A DNA stretch of 29,660 nucleotides from an uncultured Bacilli bacterium (GCA_947522695.1 CANNTX010000011.1:1-29660); one strand, 5' to 3'. Counted from the first letter of the stretch, positions 1-8,819 are shown. Numbers and translations are program-made. The notes: a model not told the origin generated them from the sequence alone.

Positions 1-726
1 ATGTACATTGTTTATGGTAATAATCAAGAATCTATTTATAAAACAAGTTTAGCTAATAGTTTTTCTGATTTAGGCACAGTCTATATTGGAGATCTCATAC
101 CTAACCAAGCAACAAATTTATTATTTATATATGAGTTACCAAAAAACGCCAAAACAAGTAATTTAAAATTGATGGTTTATAAAGGCTATGAATATAAAAA
201 TGGAGTTAGAAATAATCTATATAGAGAATATAAATTTAGTGCATCTAATCTAGATAAAGATTTAAAAACTACAAATCTTAATATTGGAGATACATTTATT
301 TTAGGTAAAACACTTTATGGTAATACAAATTTAAAAATAACAAATATAGAAATTAAAAATAAATATGAATATACTTATCAAAAATGTTCTAATGAAAATA
401 ATTGTGAAACCTTGACAGATATTATATTACCAGATAATAGAAATCAAAATGAATTATTAATAGTTGATTATGAAATAAACATCGATGAAAATTCTCTATT
501 AGCACGAAGTACCAATAATAAAGATCAAAATATAATTAATAAATTCTCTAAAATAAATTATACTATTAATGAAACTGATAAAACATCAACAATTTATGGT
601 AAAACATATTCTAACTTAAAAAATAAAATATTCTTTGACATTCCAAATAATGTAAGTTCTAAAGCTGATAAGAAAAATTTTATAATTAAAACTAGAGAAA
701 ATGAATATAGCTTTAGCATAAATTAA
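1..726 (+). CDS. C-terminal part of an exported protein, DUF4352-like (partial)
   Basis: The reading frame is open from the first base of the window, so the true start probably lies upstream and only the last 241 residues are visible. The segment around residues 28-60 (GDLIPNQATNLLFIYELP) followed by alternating beta-strand-like stretches resembles the DUF4352 immunoglobulin-like fold of Firmicute surface or lipoproteins, where acidic and polar strands follow a 'baseline protein must respond to perturbation' type domain. There are two Cys (in KCSNENNC) that could form a disulfide outside the cell. No membrane segment is visible in this part. No convincing intrinsic terminator follows; the tRNA-Cys promoter starts about 30 bp after the stop. 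Function is unknown; the DUF4352 assignment is by eye and tentative. Confidence 0.6.
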   Translation: MYIVYGNNQESIYKTSLANSFSDLGTVYIGDLIPNQATNLLFIYELPKNAKTSNLKLMVYKGYEYKNGVRNNLYREYKFSASNLDKDLKTTNLNIGDTFILGKTLYGNTNLKITNIEIKNKYEYTYQKCSNENNCETLTDIILPDNRNQNELLIVDYEINIDENSLLARSTNNKDQNIINKFSKINYTINETDKTSTIYGKTYSNLKNKIFFDIPNNVSSKADKKNFIIKTRENEYSFSIN

Positions 727-757
727 TCACATAAAGTGCTATTCGACTTTAATTTTA

Positions 758-786
758 TTGACTTTAAAAAAATTATATAATACAAT
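758..786 (+). promoter_or_regulatory. Promoter for tRNA-Cys
   Basis: TTGACT (758-763) and TACAAT (781-786) are separated by 17 bp, an almost consensus sigma-A promoter. Transcription would start near 793, about 33 bp before the mature tRNA. Confidence 0.7.
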
Positions 787-825
787 ATTCTTGCAATACC
801 AAATATTGCATATATTGTATTAGAT

Positions 826-899
826 GGGGCTTTAGCCAAGTGGTAAGGCAAGGGACTGCAACTCCCTGAGCACCAGTTCAAATCTGGTAGGCCCCTCCA
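826..899 (+). tRNA. tRNA-Cys (anticodon GCA), CCA encoded
   Basis: A complete cloverleaf can be drawn. The acceptor stem is GGGGCTT with AGGCCCC (one T-G wobble), the D stem is GCC/GGC, and the anticodon stem is AGGGA/TCCCT around loop CTGCAAC, so the anticodon GCA is at 858-860. The T stem is ACCAG/CTGGT around TTCAAAT. The discriminator base is U (896), as expected for bacterial tRNA-Cys, and the 3' CCA (897-899) is encoded. It is a single tRNA unit with its own promoter and terminator. Confidence 0.96.
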
Positions 900-941
900 T
901 CGAAAAATCAGTTCCAACTATTATGTTTGAACTTAATATAG

Positions 942-978
942 AAAAGTATCAATTTCTAAAAGAGGTTGATACTTTTTT
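942..978 (+). terminator. Intrinsic terminator of the tRNA-Cys unit
   Basis: Eleven-base inverted repeat AAAAGTATCAA (942-952) and TTGATACTTTT (966-976) with a 13-nt loop, ending in a T run. Confidence 0.85.
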
Positions 979-1097
979 GTTGATAAATAAATTAAGTTTT
1001 AAATTAAAAAAGATTACAAATTATCACTATAATTTAAACTTTATGATAAAATAGTTAATTAAGAATCTTTATTCAAAAGATAGAAAGGATGTGAATT

Positions 1098-1982
1098 ATG
1101 AATAAAGAAAATATTAAAACTGAAATAATTGTTAAAGAACAAAAAGTTAATGTTATTAGAATTGATAATAAAGAATATATTTCACTTACTGATTTAGCTA
1201 AATATGTAAACAAAGAAGATCCATCTGGTGTTATAAGAAACTGGATGTCAAATAAAAATTCATTTGAATTTTATTCTTTATGGGAAGAGATAAATAATCC
1301 TAATTTTAATTCCGTGGAATCCCACGTAATTAAAACTGAAGAAGTTCCGTACAATAGATTTACTATGACCCCTAAAAGATGGAAAGAAAAATTTAATGCT
1401 ATAGGTATAGTTCCAAGTAGTGGTAAATATAGTCAAGGAACATTTGCTCATTCTGATATTGCATTTGAATTTGCTTCTTGGTTAAGTCCAGAATTTAAAC
1501 TTTATTTAATTACTGAATTTGAAAGATTAAAGAAAAATGAAGCATACCAAAATAAAATTGATTGGCATGCTAATAGAGTTCTAGCAAAAGTTAGCTATAT
1601 AGTACACACTGATGCTATAAAAAATATAATTGTTCCTACTTTAACAGAAAACCAAAAGAAGTTTGTATATGCTACTGAATCAGATGTTTTAAATGTTGCA
1701 TTATTTGGCATAACAGCTAAAGAGTGGCGAGAAAGTAATTCGAAATTGGCTGAAAAAGGAAATATAAGAGATTATACCGATTTACTTCATTTAGTTATAT
1801 TAAATAATTTAGAAAATATAAATGCTGAATTAATTAAAATGAAAATACCACAAAATGAAAGACTTATAAGATTAAATAATATCGCTAGAAAACAAATGGA
1901 ATTATTAAAAAACAATAAATCATTCGATAATCTTGAATATATTGAAAATAAAATAAATAATGTTCAAGAATTACCTATGTAA
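1098..1982 (+). CDS. KilA-N domain protein
   Basis: 294 residues. The N-terminal two fifths carries a KilA-N domain: an N-terminal strand pair (VIRIDNKEYISLTDLAKY, about residues 19-36), a short helix block ending in IRNWMSNKNSFEFYSLWEE, and the helix GTFAHSDIAFEFASWLSPEFKLYLITEFERL (about 113-143), which is the family hallmark. KilA-N domains are nucleic-acid-binding modules common in phages, large DNA viruses and mobile or defence loci of Firmicutes. The C-terminal half is helical, conserved in this family of bacterial KilA-N proteins, and without a known activity. The start is supported by AAAGGATG about 8 bases upstream of the ATG. The gene stands alone between the tRNA-Cys terminator and the lipid kinase promoter. 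No integrase or structural phage genes are near, so it is better read as a single cargo gene than as a prophage. Its target is unknown. Confidence 0.85.
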   Translation: MNKENIKTEIIVKEQKVNVIRIDNKEYISLTDLAKYVNKEDPSGVIRNWMSNKNSFEFYSLWEEINNPNFNSVESHVIKTEEVPYNRFTMTPKRWKEKFNAIGIVPSSGKYSQGTFAHSDIAFEFASWLSPEFKLYLITEFERLKKNEAYQNKIDWHANRVLAKVSYIVHTDAIKNIIVPTLTENQKKFVYATESDVLNVALFGITAKEWRESNSKLAEKGNIRDYTDLLHLVILNNLENINAELIKMKIPQNERLIRLNNIARKQMELLKNNKSFDNLEYIENKINNVQELPM

Positions 1983-2073
1983 AAATCCGATTGTTACTAA
2001 GTGCCACTATATTTTTTACTTAAATTTCTTTATAACCATTTTAAATTAACTAATAAATCCATAATTTTATCAA

Positions 2074-2102
2074 TTGTATAAATATTTATGTTAAAATATA
2101 AT
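2074..2102 (+). promoter_or_regulatory. Promoter of the lipid kinase gene
   Basis: TTGTAT (2074-2079), 17-bp spacer, TATAAT (2097-2102). Transcription would start about 20 bases before the ATG, with AGAGGA as ribosome site. Confidence 0.7.
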
Positions 2103-2128
2103 ATATATTTAATGAAAGAGGAATAACT

Positions 2129-3058
2129 ATGAAAACCTGTGTATTAATATATAATCCCAACAGTGGCCATGTATTTAAAACCAAATATTTAAAAGAATAT
2201 AAAAACATATTAATTAAAAATGGTTATACACCTAAATTTATTGCTACCTGTTATCGCGGTCATGCCAAAGAAATAATATCTCATCTTGAAAAAGTAGATC
2301 TAGTAATAAGTATGGGTGGAGATGGTACCTTTAACGAAATAGTAAGCGGAAATCTTGAAAGAAAAGAACCATTAATAATATCCCATATTCCAGTAGGAAC
2401 AACCAATGATATAGGAGTTATGTTTGGCTATGGAAAAGACATTAAAAATAATCTTAAGTTATTACTTAAAGGTTGCGTTAAAGAAATGGATATTTGCCTA
2501 ATTAATAATCAGCCATTTGTATATGTAGCTGGTTTCGGTAAATTTATGCAAGTACCATATTTAACTCCAAGAAAACTAAAGAAAAAATATGGATATCTAG
2601 CTTATTTAATAGAAGGAATCAAAGATTACTTTAGTCCTACAAAACTATATAAAATAACCTATGAAGTTAATGGAATTACCAAAACGGGTTACTATTCCTT
2701 TGTTCTTATATCAAACGCTAATCGTATAGCCGGCATAAATAACTTTTATCGTGATGTTAAATTAGATGATGATAAATTTGAAGTATTATTATGTAATTTT
2801 AATCGTCGCAAAGATATTATAAAAACATTTTCCCTATTAATGACCGTAGATGCAACTAAAGTATCGGGTGTCGAATTTTATAAAACCAATAATATGAAAA
2901 TTGAATTTGAAGAATATCCTAAATATAATTGGTGTATAGATGGTGAAAAACTAAATAGAGCAAATCTTAAATACGAAATTAAAAATATTAATAAAGTTAA
3001 AATCATGTTACCAACCAAAAATATAAATAAAATATTTGTAAACAAAAAAATTGATTAA
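2129..3058 (+). CDS. Diacylglycerol/lipid kinase family protein (YegS/DgkB-like)
   Basis: 309 residues, the usual length for soluble DAGK-catalytic-domain enzymes (about 300). The phosphate-binding loop GGDGTFNEIV lies at about residues 61-71 and is followed by the second conserved turn PVGTTNDIG (about 89-97), the nucleotide-binding core of this fold. The C-terminal beta-sandwich ends with the typical NWCIDGE segment, which normally reads as D-G-E in the family. These enzymes phosphorylate diacylglycerol or related lipids with ATP; DgkB in Bacillus recycles the DAG released during lipoteichoic acid synthesis, and the convergent YfhO-like gene next door is also linked to lipoteichoic acid. 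The exact substrate cannot be read from sequence. ATG is preceded by AGAGGA. The stop codon is inside a hairpin shared with the opposite gene. Confidence 0.88.
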   Translation: MKTCVLIYNPNSGHVFKTKYLKEYKNILIKNGYTPKFIATCYRGHAKEIISHLEKVDLVISMGGDGTFNEIVSGNLERKEPLIISHIPVGTTNDIGVMFGYGKDIKNNLKLLLKGCVKEMDICLINNQPFVYVAGFGKFMQVPYLTPRKLKKKYGYLAYLIEGIKDYFSPTKLYKITYEVNGITKTGYYSFVLISNANRIAGINNFYRDVKLDDDKFEVLLCNFNRRKDIIKTFSLLMTVDATKVSGVEFYKTNNMKIEFEEYPKYNWCIDGEKLNRANLKYEIKNINKVKIMLPTKNINKIFVNKKID

Positions 3059-3074
3059 TCACCAATCAATTTTT
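3046..3074. terminator. Bidirectional terminator shared by two convergent genes
   Basis: An 11-bp perfect stem, AAAAATTGATT (3046-3056) with AATCAATTTTT (3064-3074), and a 7-nt loop containing both stop codons. T runs follow on both strands. The two open reading frames overlap by 4 bp here (3055-3058), so the hairpin encodes the last residues of both proteins. Confidence 0.8.
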
Positions 3075-5595
3075 TCTTTTTTAGTAAATAATAAATTAAG
3101 ACACATCCTAATGAACTAATAGAAATTACACATCCTATTTTAAAATAAGGAATCTCATATTTTAATTCTATATTATGTTCTCCTTCAGATATATCAAATC
3201 CCAAAAGCGCATTACCGATTTCAAATGTATTTACTTTCTTTCCGTCAATATAAACTTTCCAACCTTCATCATACGGAATAGATGTAAAAATAGTTCCTTC
3301 ACCCGAGTTAACATAAGCATTAATCTTATTTTCTTTAAATTCGTTTATATAAACCATATTATCAACTAAAGTCTTATTAAGTTCATTTAATTTATTCTCA
3401 TTAACCGAATATATATATAAATCATTATCAAACTCATTATTAAATGCCACATAAACACTATTAATTCCATTAAAATGAATTACTTTACTTTCACTAAGTG
3501 AAATACTTGTAAAATAATCAAAAGAATCATCAATATAAACATTATTCTCATTTCTAGTATATAATCTACCATCAATAATTATTGAATTAATATTATCAGA
3601 TATATAAATATAACCTTCATTGTTATTAAAATCCAACTTATGAATAATCCCATTATCATATTTAACAATAGAATCATTATTTATTTTAACATTTTCTAAA
3701 ACATTATCTTTTCCAAAACTCTTACTAACAAAATCATTTTGAATTTCAAATGGATTATCATTTAAGAAATCCCAAGATTTAATATCCTTATTCACAACAT
3801 ACATTAAATTTGAGTTTACCTTAGATTTATAAATAAAATTATTATTAATAACATCACTAAAAAATAAATCATAATAATTATTATCTTCCATATTACCAAT
3901 AACATATTTTAAATTAAAAATTGCATTATAAATAGGCGTATTATCAGTATAATAAAAGCTATTTATATAATTTCCCGGCATTCCTAATTTACTTTCTAAG
4001 ACTGCTAAATTCTCATATTCCATTGAACTAAAAGCATTAATTCCATAATAACCATACCAAGATGAATCATTAAAAGTATGCATATCTTTTCTTTCAATTC
4101 TATAAAATAAATTATCATCATTATTTTTAACAAAATCTAAATTATTTTGAATCATCCCATAATCTTCATAAAAATTTTCTAAATTCTGAGATATATCCCA
4201 ATTATTATTAACACAAATAATTACTTCCAATATAACAGTAAGAATACTAATTAAAGGAATAATTCCTCTTTTATCTTTAAAATATTTATAAATAACATAC
4301 ATCATAAACCACAATATTAAAATAATTAAATTAGCAATAATAATTTTTTCACTTATATCAAATTCATTAATAAAGTAAACTGAAGATACAAAAATTAAAG
4401 ATAAAATAAATACAATAATAACAATAATTTCCTTAATACTTTTAATATTATTTAAAGCATAACTACTAATAACTATTAAAATAAAAGGATATATAAATGA
4501 ATACCTATAAGGTAAATCATTCGGTACATGAAATGCATGCCATATAAAATCTAAACGAACATAAAAGAAACTTAAAATCATTACTCCAATAAGAAACATA
4601 TAACCTAATTTAGTTCTTAATTTAATTTTATTATTTAATAAGAAAAGTATAAGTAAAGGAATAACTACAACTCCACATGATATATTTGGAGCATTAATTG
4701 CATCGCTTTTAAAAACAGTTGTTGAAACCCCACTTAAATGATTATAAATAAACTCTAATAAAGTAAAACTATAATATTGACTACTTGGCCAAACATCACT
4801 TGTTGCACTAATATCAGTTAAAGATTTAAACATTGGCATTAAAGCAAAAGCACAAATACCTCCTGCGATTAAAGAACTAATCATAAATTTTAAAGATTTA
4901 TTAAGATAAGTTTTAATATCTTTTTTATCACTAATAATAAATAAATAAGCTATAAAATATAAAACACTAAATATACAAAGCATATAACCTATAAAATAAT
5001 TACTAAAAAGTATTAAAGCTAAGCCAAATATATAAACATAAATATTATCATCATTAACAAGCTTTTCAATACCTAAAGCAACAATTGGTAATAATACCAG
5101 CCCATCAATCCACATTATATTCCAATAATAAGCAACAAAATAATTATTAAAAGCATACATTATTGCAAGAGGAATATTAATATAAGATTTCTTTTTAAAT
5201 TTATAATTAAGAAATATATTCATACATACAGCCGAAACAACTGCTTTTAATCCAATAATAACTGAATAACTTGCTAATAAATTTTCTCTTTTTACTAAAA
5301 AGATTATAATATTAAAGAAACTCGACATATAATTATAAAAATTTCTAAAAAATGGAAGTCCCATTCCCATGTTAAAAGAATAGAATAAATTATAACCATT
5401 TTTAACTCTATCGTATAATTCTCCCAACATTGGACCATATTGATGATAAAAGTCAACTGTAAGCATCGAATTTTCTCCAAAAGGAGCAACCTCATTTAAT
5501 ATATATAGTGCAATAACAATTGTAATTGAACAAATCCCCGTAATTAAGTAATATTTATTCTTATCAATCCATTTCTTAAAGTTAACTTTATTCAT
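3055..5595 (-). CDS. YfhO family multi-pass membrane protein
   Basis: 846 residues from the chosen ATG. The N-terminal ~450 residues contain a short cytoplasmic leader, a first membrane helix (LITGICSITIVIALYIL), an extracellular acidic motif TVDFYHQYGPML and then some ten further hydrophobic helices. Residues ~450-800 form a large extracellular beta-rich domain (GEGTIFTSIPYDEGWKVYIDG near the end is a YfhO hallmark). A last membrane helix and a KKKK tail close the protein. The family is GT-C-like; B. subtilis YfhO glycosylates lipoteichoic acid using an undecaprenyl-linked sugar. A role in cell-envelope glycosylation is therefore likely, but substrate is inferred. The ATG at 5595 is chosen because AGGTGA (5601-5606 on the complement) lies 5 bases upstream; a GTG at 5604 overlaps that ribosome site and is unlikely to be the start. 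Confidence 0.88.
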   Translation of the reverse strand: MNKVNFKKWIDKNKYYLITGICSITIVIALYILNEVAPFGENSMLTVDFYHQYGPMLGELYDRVKNGYNLFYSFNMGMGLPFFRNFYNYMSSFFNIIIFLVKRENLLASYSVIIGLKAVVSAVCMNIFLNYKFKKKSYINIPLAIMYAFNNYFVAYYWNIMWIDGLVLLPIVALGIEKLVNDDNIYVYIFGLALILFSNYFIGYMLCIFSVLYFIAYLFIISDKKDIKTYLNKSLKFMISSLIAGGICAFALMPMFKSLTDISATSDVWPSSQYYSFTLLEFIYNHLSGVSTTVFKSDAINAPNISCGVVVIPLLILFLLNNKIKLRTKLGYMFLIGVMILSFFYVRLDFIWHAFHVPNDLPYRYSFIYPFILIVISSYALNNIKSIKEIIVIIVFILSLIFVSSVYFINEFDISEKIIIANLIILILWFMMYVIYKYFKDKRGIIPLISILTVILEVIICVNNNWDISQNLENFYEDYGMIQNNLDFVKNNDDNLFYRIERKDMHTFNDSSWYGYYGINAFSSMEYENLAVLESKLGMPGNYINSFYYTDNTPIYNAIFNLKYVIGNMEDNNYYDLFFSDVINNNFIYKSKVNSNLMYVVNKDIKSWDFLNDNPFEIQNDFVSKSFGKDNVLENVKINNDSIVKYDNGIIHKLDFNNNEGYIYISDNINSIIIDGRLYTRNENNVYIDDSFDYFTSISLSESKVIHFNGINSVYVAFNNEFDNDLYIYSVNENKLNELNKTLVDNMVYINEFKENKINAYVNSGEGTIFTSIPYDEGWKVYIDGKKVNTFEIGNALLGFDISEGEHNIELKYEIPYFKIGCVISISSLGCVLIYYLLKKKKLIGD

Positions 5596-5686
5596 TAAAA
5601 TCACCTAGAAAAAGTATATCATATTATTATAACAAGATAAAATAGTAAATAATGCGTACAAATAATCTATTTTTTAAATATTTTTC

Positions 5687-5716
5687 TTGACTTTTTACCC
5701 CATTTTGTAGTAGTAT
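5687..5716 (+). promoter_or_regulatory. Promoter of typA
   Basis: TTGACT (5687-5692), 18-bp spacer, TAGTAT (5711-5716). The predicted leader is about 20 nt and carries the AGAGGG ribosome site. Confidence 0.6.
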
Positions 5717-5743
5717 GAACTATGTTTGAAAGAGGGAAAGATT

Positions 5744-7543
5744 ATGGATAAAATAATTAATATAGCCGTTGTAGCCCATGTAGATGCTGGTAAAAGTACA
5801 TTAGTAGATGCTTTACTTGAACAAAATGGTGCATTCGGTGAAAGAGATCAAATTGTAGACTGTGTTATGGATAGTAACGATATTGAAAGAGAAAGAGGAA
5901 TTACAATATATTCTAAAAACTGTTCAATAAGATATAAAGATTATAAAATTAATATTGTAGATACACCAGGACATGCTGACTTTTCATCAGAAGTTGAACG
6001 TGTAATTAAAACAGTAGATACAGTTATTCTTTTAGTAGACTCATCAGAAGGACCAATGCCTCAAACAAGATTCGTTCTTAAAAAAGCATTAGAACATAAT
6101 CTAAGACCTATCTTATTTATTAATAAAATTGACAAAAAAGACGCTAGACCTGAAGAAGTAGTTAATATGACCTTCGATTTATTCTGTGAACTTAACGCCA
6201 CTGATGAACAATTAGACTTCCCAATTATTTACGGAGTTGCTAGAGATGGAATTGCTAAATATTCTTTAGAAGATGATAGTACAACTATTGAACCATTATT
6301 AGAAACAATTTTAAAACAATGCAAACCATATGAAGGAAGCGTAGACGATAAATTACAATTACAAATTTCTAACCTAGGTTATGATGAATACATTGGAAGA
6401 TTAGGAATAGGACGTATTACTAAAGGTGTAGTAAAATCAGGCGAAACAGTATCATTAGTTAAAAATGATGGTTCAATTACTAACTTCAAAATAACAAAAT
6501 TATTTGTTAATGAAGGAATTAAAAAAGTTGAAAAACAAGAAGCATATTATGGTGATATTGTAACTATTGCTGGATGTTCTCATATTTCTATCGGAGATAC
6601 AATTAATGAACTTAACTGCATTGATCCATTACCTCCAATTGAAATAGAAAAACCAACTCTATCAATGAATTTCTTAGTAAACAATGGCCCATTTGCAGGC
6701 CAAAGTGGTAAATTCTTAACAACTAGACATATTAAAGAAAGATTAGAAAGAGAATTAGAAACTAACGTTGGTTTAGAAGTAGAAGAATTACCATCATCAG
6801 ATGGATTTAAAGTAAGTGGTAGAGGAGAACTACATTTATCAATTCTTTTAGAAAACATGAGAAGAGAAGGATACGAATTATGCGTATCAAAACCAGAAGT
6901 TTTATTTAAAGAAATAGATGGTAAAAAATGTGAACCATTTGAAACAGTTATCGTAAATGTTCCTAATGATTATTCAAGTACTGTAATTAATGCCTTACAA
7001 GAAAGAAAAGGTATGCTTCTTAAAATGGAAAATGAAGAAAACTATACTCATTTAGAATTTGAAGCTCCAACAAGAGGATTACTAGGTTATCGTAGTGCTT
7101 TTATAACAGATACTAAAGGAGAAGGAATTATGGTTAGATCATTTAGTGATTATAAACCTTATGCTGGACCTATTGCCTCAAGAAAAAATGGTGTATTAGT
7201 ATCTATGGAAACAGGTAAGAGTTTAGGTTATTCTCTATTTAACTTACAAGAAAGAGGAACTTTAATTATTGGCCCAGCAACTGATGTATATGTTGGCATG
7301 ATAGTTGGTATTAATAACAGAGATAATGATTTAAATGTTAACCCATGTAAAAATAAAGAAATGTCTAATACCAGAAGTAAATCAAGTGATGAAGCAATCA
7401 ATTTAATTACACCAAAAACATTTAGTTTAGAAGAATCCCTAGAATTTATTGCTGATGATGAATACGTTGAAATAACTCCAGCAGTTATCAGATTACGTAA
7501 AAAGATATTAGATCCAAAAGAACGTTTTAGAGTAAGTAGATAA
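5744..7543 (+). CDS. typA: Ribosome-associated translational GTPase TypA/BipA
   Basis: 599 residues, close to the usual ~605-610. GTPase motifs are intact: G1 AHVDAGKST (11-19), G2 around RGITI (51-55), G3 DTPGHAD (73-79) and G4 NKID (127-130). They are followed by the EF-G-like beta-barrel domain, two alpha/beta domains (RGELHLSILLENMRREGYE, APTRGLLGYRSAF) and the TypA-specific C-terminal domain (KEMSNTRSKSSDEAI). TypA binds the 70S ribosome in its GTP form and helps 50S assembly and growth under cold or stress. The ATG at 5744 is preceded by AGAGGG with 7-8 nt spacing; a TTG in the same frame at 5726 would overlap the ribosome site and is rejected. It is a monocistronic unit with its own promoter and terminator. 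Confidence 0.97.
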   Translation: MDKIINIAVVAHVDAGKSTLVDALLEQNGAFGERDQIVDCVMDSNDIERERGITIYSKNCSIRYKDYKINIVDTPGHADFSSEVERVIKTVDTVILLVDSSEGPMPQTRFVLKKALEHNLRPILFINKIDKKDARPEEVVNMTFDLFCELNATDEQLDFPIIYGVARDGIAKYSLEDDSTTIEPLLETILKQCKPYEGSVDDKLQLQISNLGYDEYIGRLGIGRITKGVVKSGETVSLVKNDGSITNFKITKLFVNEGIKKVEKQEAYYGDIVTIAGCSHISIGDTINELNCIDPLPPIEIEKPTLSMNFLVNNGPFAGQSGKFLTTRHIKERLERELETNVGLEVEELPSSDGFKVSGRGELHLSILLENMRREGYELCVSKPEVLFKEIDGKKCEPFETVIVNVPNDYSSTVINALQERKGMLLKMENEENYTHLEFEAPTRGLLGYRSAFITDTKGEGIMVRSFSDYKPYAGPIASRKNGVLVSMETGKSLGYSLFNLQERGTLIIGPATDVYVGMIVGINNRDNDLNVNPCKNKEMSNTRSKSSDEAINLITPKTFSLEESLEFIADDEYVEITPAVIRLRKKILDPKERFRVSR

Positions 7544-7548
7544 TAATT

Positions 7549-7581
7549 AAGTAGAATTTAATTTAGATTCTACTTTTTTTA
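7549..7581 (+). terminator. Intrinsic terminator of typA
   Basis: AAGTAGAAT (7549-7557) pairs with ATTCTACTT (7567-7575) across a 9-nt loop, followed by seven T residues. Confidence 0.88.
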
Positions 7582-7596
7582 TATTTAAAAAACATT

Positions 7597-7660
7597 TATG
7601 TTTTCCCGTAGAAAAACATATTAACAAAAATCACAGTATCTTTTCCTACAGGAAAACATA
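7597..7660. repeat. Two tandem near-identical 24-bp palindromes
   Basis: Two 24-bp palindromic units (7597-7620 and 7637-7660) lie 16 bp apart. Both begin TATxTTTTCC, end AAAACATA, and differ at five positions by eye. Each forms its own hairpin; the second has a perfect TTTTCC/GGAAAA stem with a TACA loop. The outer arms can also pair with each other. They sit just after typA's terminator and just after the stop of the small minus-strand gene, so they may act as that gene's 3' end, although no good T run follows on the minus strand. Confidence 0.6.
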
Positions 7661-7663
7661 AAA

Positions 7664-7966
7664 CTATTTATTTGCCTCAATTAACTTATCAATTTCTTCC
7701 TTCATTATATTTATTGCATCTTTAATTTGTTCCAATTCAAGATCATATTTCATACCATTATTACTATTTTGATTATTAGTGTTATTATTGCTTTGATATA
7801 ACTGTAAAAACGTAGCATTAGTTTCTAATACTTGCCCTAATAACATAAACCAGTTTCCAAGCGCATTTTGTACATAACTATTAAAAGGATACGTAAGAGC
7901 ATAACCTATAATTAATGCTGCTAAAGTATTAACCCTAGAAGCTGATTCCTCTTCCTTACTATTCAT
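7664..7966 (-). CDS. Small membrane-associated protein with coiled-coil tail
   Basis: 100 residues; I do not recognise a named family. An acidic N-terminus (MNSKEEESASR) is followed by one long hydrophobic segment, about residues 13-46 (NTLAALIIGYALTYPF, then GNWFMLLGQVLE). An Asn-rich linker follows (about 58-71), then a charged amphipathic helix of heptad character to the end (LEQIKDAINIMKEEIDKLIEANK). The design suits a small membrane anchor with a coiled-coil partner surface. No Shine-Dalgarno is visible, but TATACT lies 5 bp before the ATG, so the mRNA could be leaderless (inference). The gene is divergent from rubrerythrin with 71 bp between starts. Protein-like composition rather than a shadow of another gene supports it as real. 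Confidence 0.6.
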   Translation of the reverse strand: MNSKEEESASRVNTLAALIIGYALTYPFNSYVQNALGNWFMLLGQVLETNATFLQLYQSNNNTNNQNSNNGMKYDLELEQIKDAINIMKEEIDKLIEANK

Positions 7967-7984
7967 AATAAAGTATATGTTCGC

Positions 7985-8014
7985 TTGATATCAAATATTA
8001 AAAAATGGTATAAT
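7985..8014 (+). promoter_or_regulatory. Promoter of rubrerythrin, with a palindrome over the -35
   Basis: TTGATA (7985-7990), 18-bp spacer, TATAAT (8009-8014) with an extended -10 TG at 8006-8007. The -35 is part of the perfect palindrome TTGATATCAA (7985-7994), which could be a regulator half-site, but this is not shown. Confidence 0.75.
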
Positions 8015-8037
8015 TAACAAAGAAAGAAGGAATTAAA

Positions 8038-8577
8038 ATGGAATTAAAAGGAAGTAGAACAGAAACTAACTTATTAGCTGCTTTTGCTGGTGAAAGTCAA
8101 GCACGTAATAAATATACATTCTATGCATCACAAGCAAGAAAAGATGGCTATGAACAAATAGCATCAATATTTGAAGAAACTGCAAATAATGAAAAAGAAC
8201 ATGCTAAATTATGGTTTAAAGAATTAAATGGTGGAAAAGTTCCATCTACAATAGATAACTTAAAAGATGCTGCAAATGGCGAAAATTATGAATGGACTGA
8301 AATGTATAAAGACTTTGCTGCAATCGCTAGAGAAGAAGGTTTTGATAAAATAGCTGAATTATTCGAAAAAGTAGGCGAAATTGAAAAACATCACGAAGAA
8401 AGATATCTAAAATTAGTAGGAAACATTAATGATAATATGGTATTCCAAAGAGGAGAAGAAAAAGTATGGATTTGCCGTAACTGTGGACATATTACATATG
8501 GTACAAAAGCCCCTGAAGTATGCCCAGTATGCAACCATCCTCAAAGTTACATGGAATTAAAAGCTGAAAATTACTAA
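8038..8577 (+). CDS. rbr: Rubrerythrin
   Basis: 179 residues. The N-terminal four-helix ferritin-like domain has the di-iron ligands expected of the family: FAGES (Glu19), ETANNEKEH (Glu52 region with His55) and KVGEIEKHHEE (Glu114/His118 region). The C-terminal rubredoxin domain binds one Fe(SCys)4 through CRNC (146-149) and CPVC (162-165). Rubrerythrin reduces hydrogen peroxide to water in the cytoplasm of anaerobes, with electrons through the rubredoxin site, which marks this host as an oxygen-sensitive organism. The ATG has AGAAGGA 8 nt upstream and a strong extended -10 promoter. It is monocistronic, with a good terminator just after the stop. Confidence 0.97.
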   Translation: MELKGSRTETNLLAAFAGESQARNKYTFYASQARKDGYEQIASIFEETANNEKEHAKLWFKELNGGKVPSTIDNLKDAANGENYEWTEMYKDFAAIAREEGFDKIAELFEKVGEIEKHHEERYLKLVGNINDNMVFQRGEEKVWICRNCGHITYGTKAPEVCPVCNHPQSYMELKAENY

Positions 8578-8582
8578 TACAA

Positions 8583-8616
8583 AAAGAGATTCAAATACCG
8601 AATCTCTTTAATTTTG
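8583..8616 (+). terminator. Intrinsic terminator of rubrerythrin
   Basis: AAAGAGATTC (8583-8592) and GAATCTCTTT (8600-8609) form a perfect 10-bp stem with a 7-nt loop, then AATTTTG. Confidence 0.88.
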
Positions 8617-8819
8617 TCCTATATTCATTTATTCATAATAATCATTAATTAATGGACTAGATCATATAAAAATCATTTTTCCTAAAAAATATTAAATAAT
8701 TGTGGTAATTTATCTAATGATGCTTTTCTATGAAAATTACCGATTTTCTACATTTTATTTTAACATACACAATTAATTTATAAAATGACAATTTCATATT
8801 TCAATAATTATTAAGGTTT
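8617..8819. other. Non-coding AT-rich spacer before the repeat array
   Basis: No open reading frame with a ribosome site is visible on either strand. The only structure I see is an 8-bp inverted repeat, GGTAATTT (8704-8711) with AAATTACC (8734-8741), followed by a loose T-rich stretch. It could be a weak second terminator. Confidence 0.5.

Noticed and set aside
1098..1982. Prophage signalled by the KilA-N gene
   Set aside because: No integrase, structural or lysis genes near; neighbours are core genes with their own promoters.
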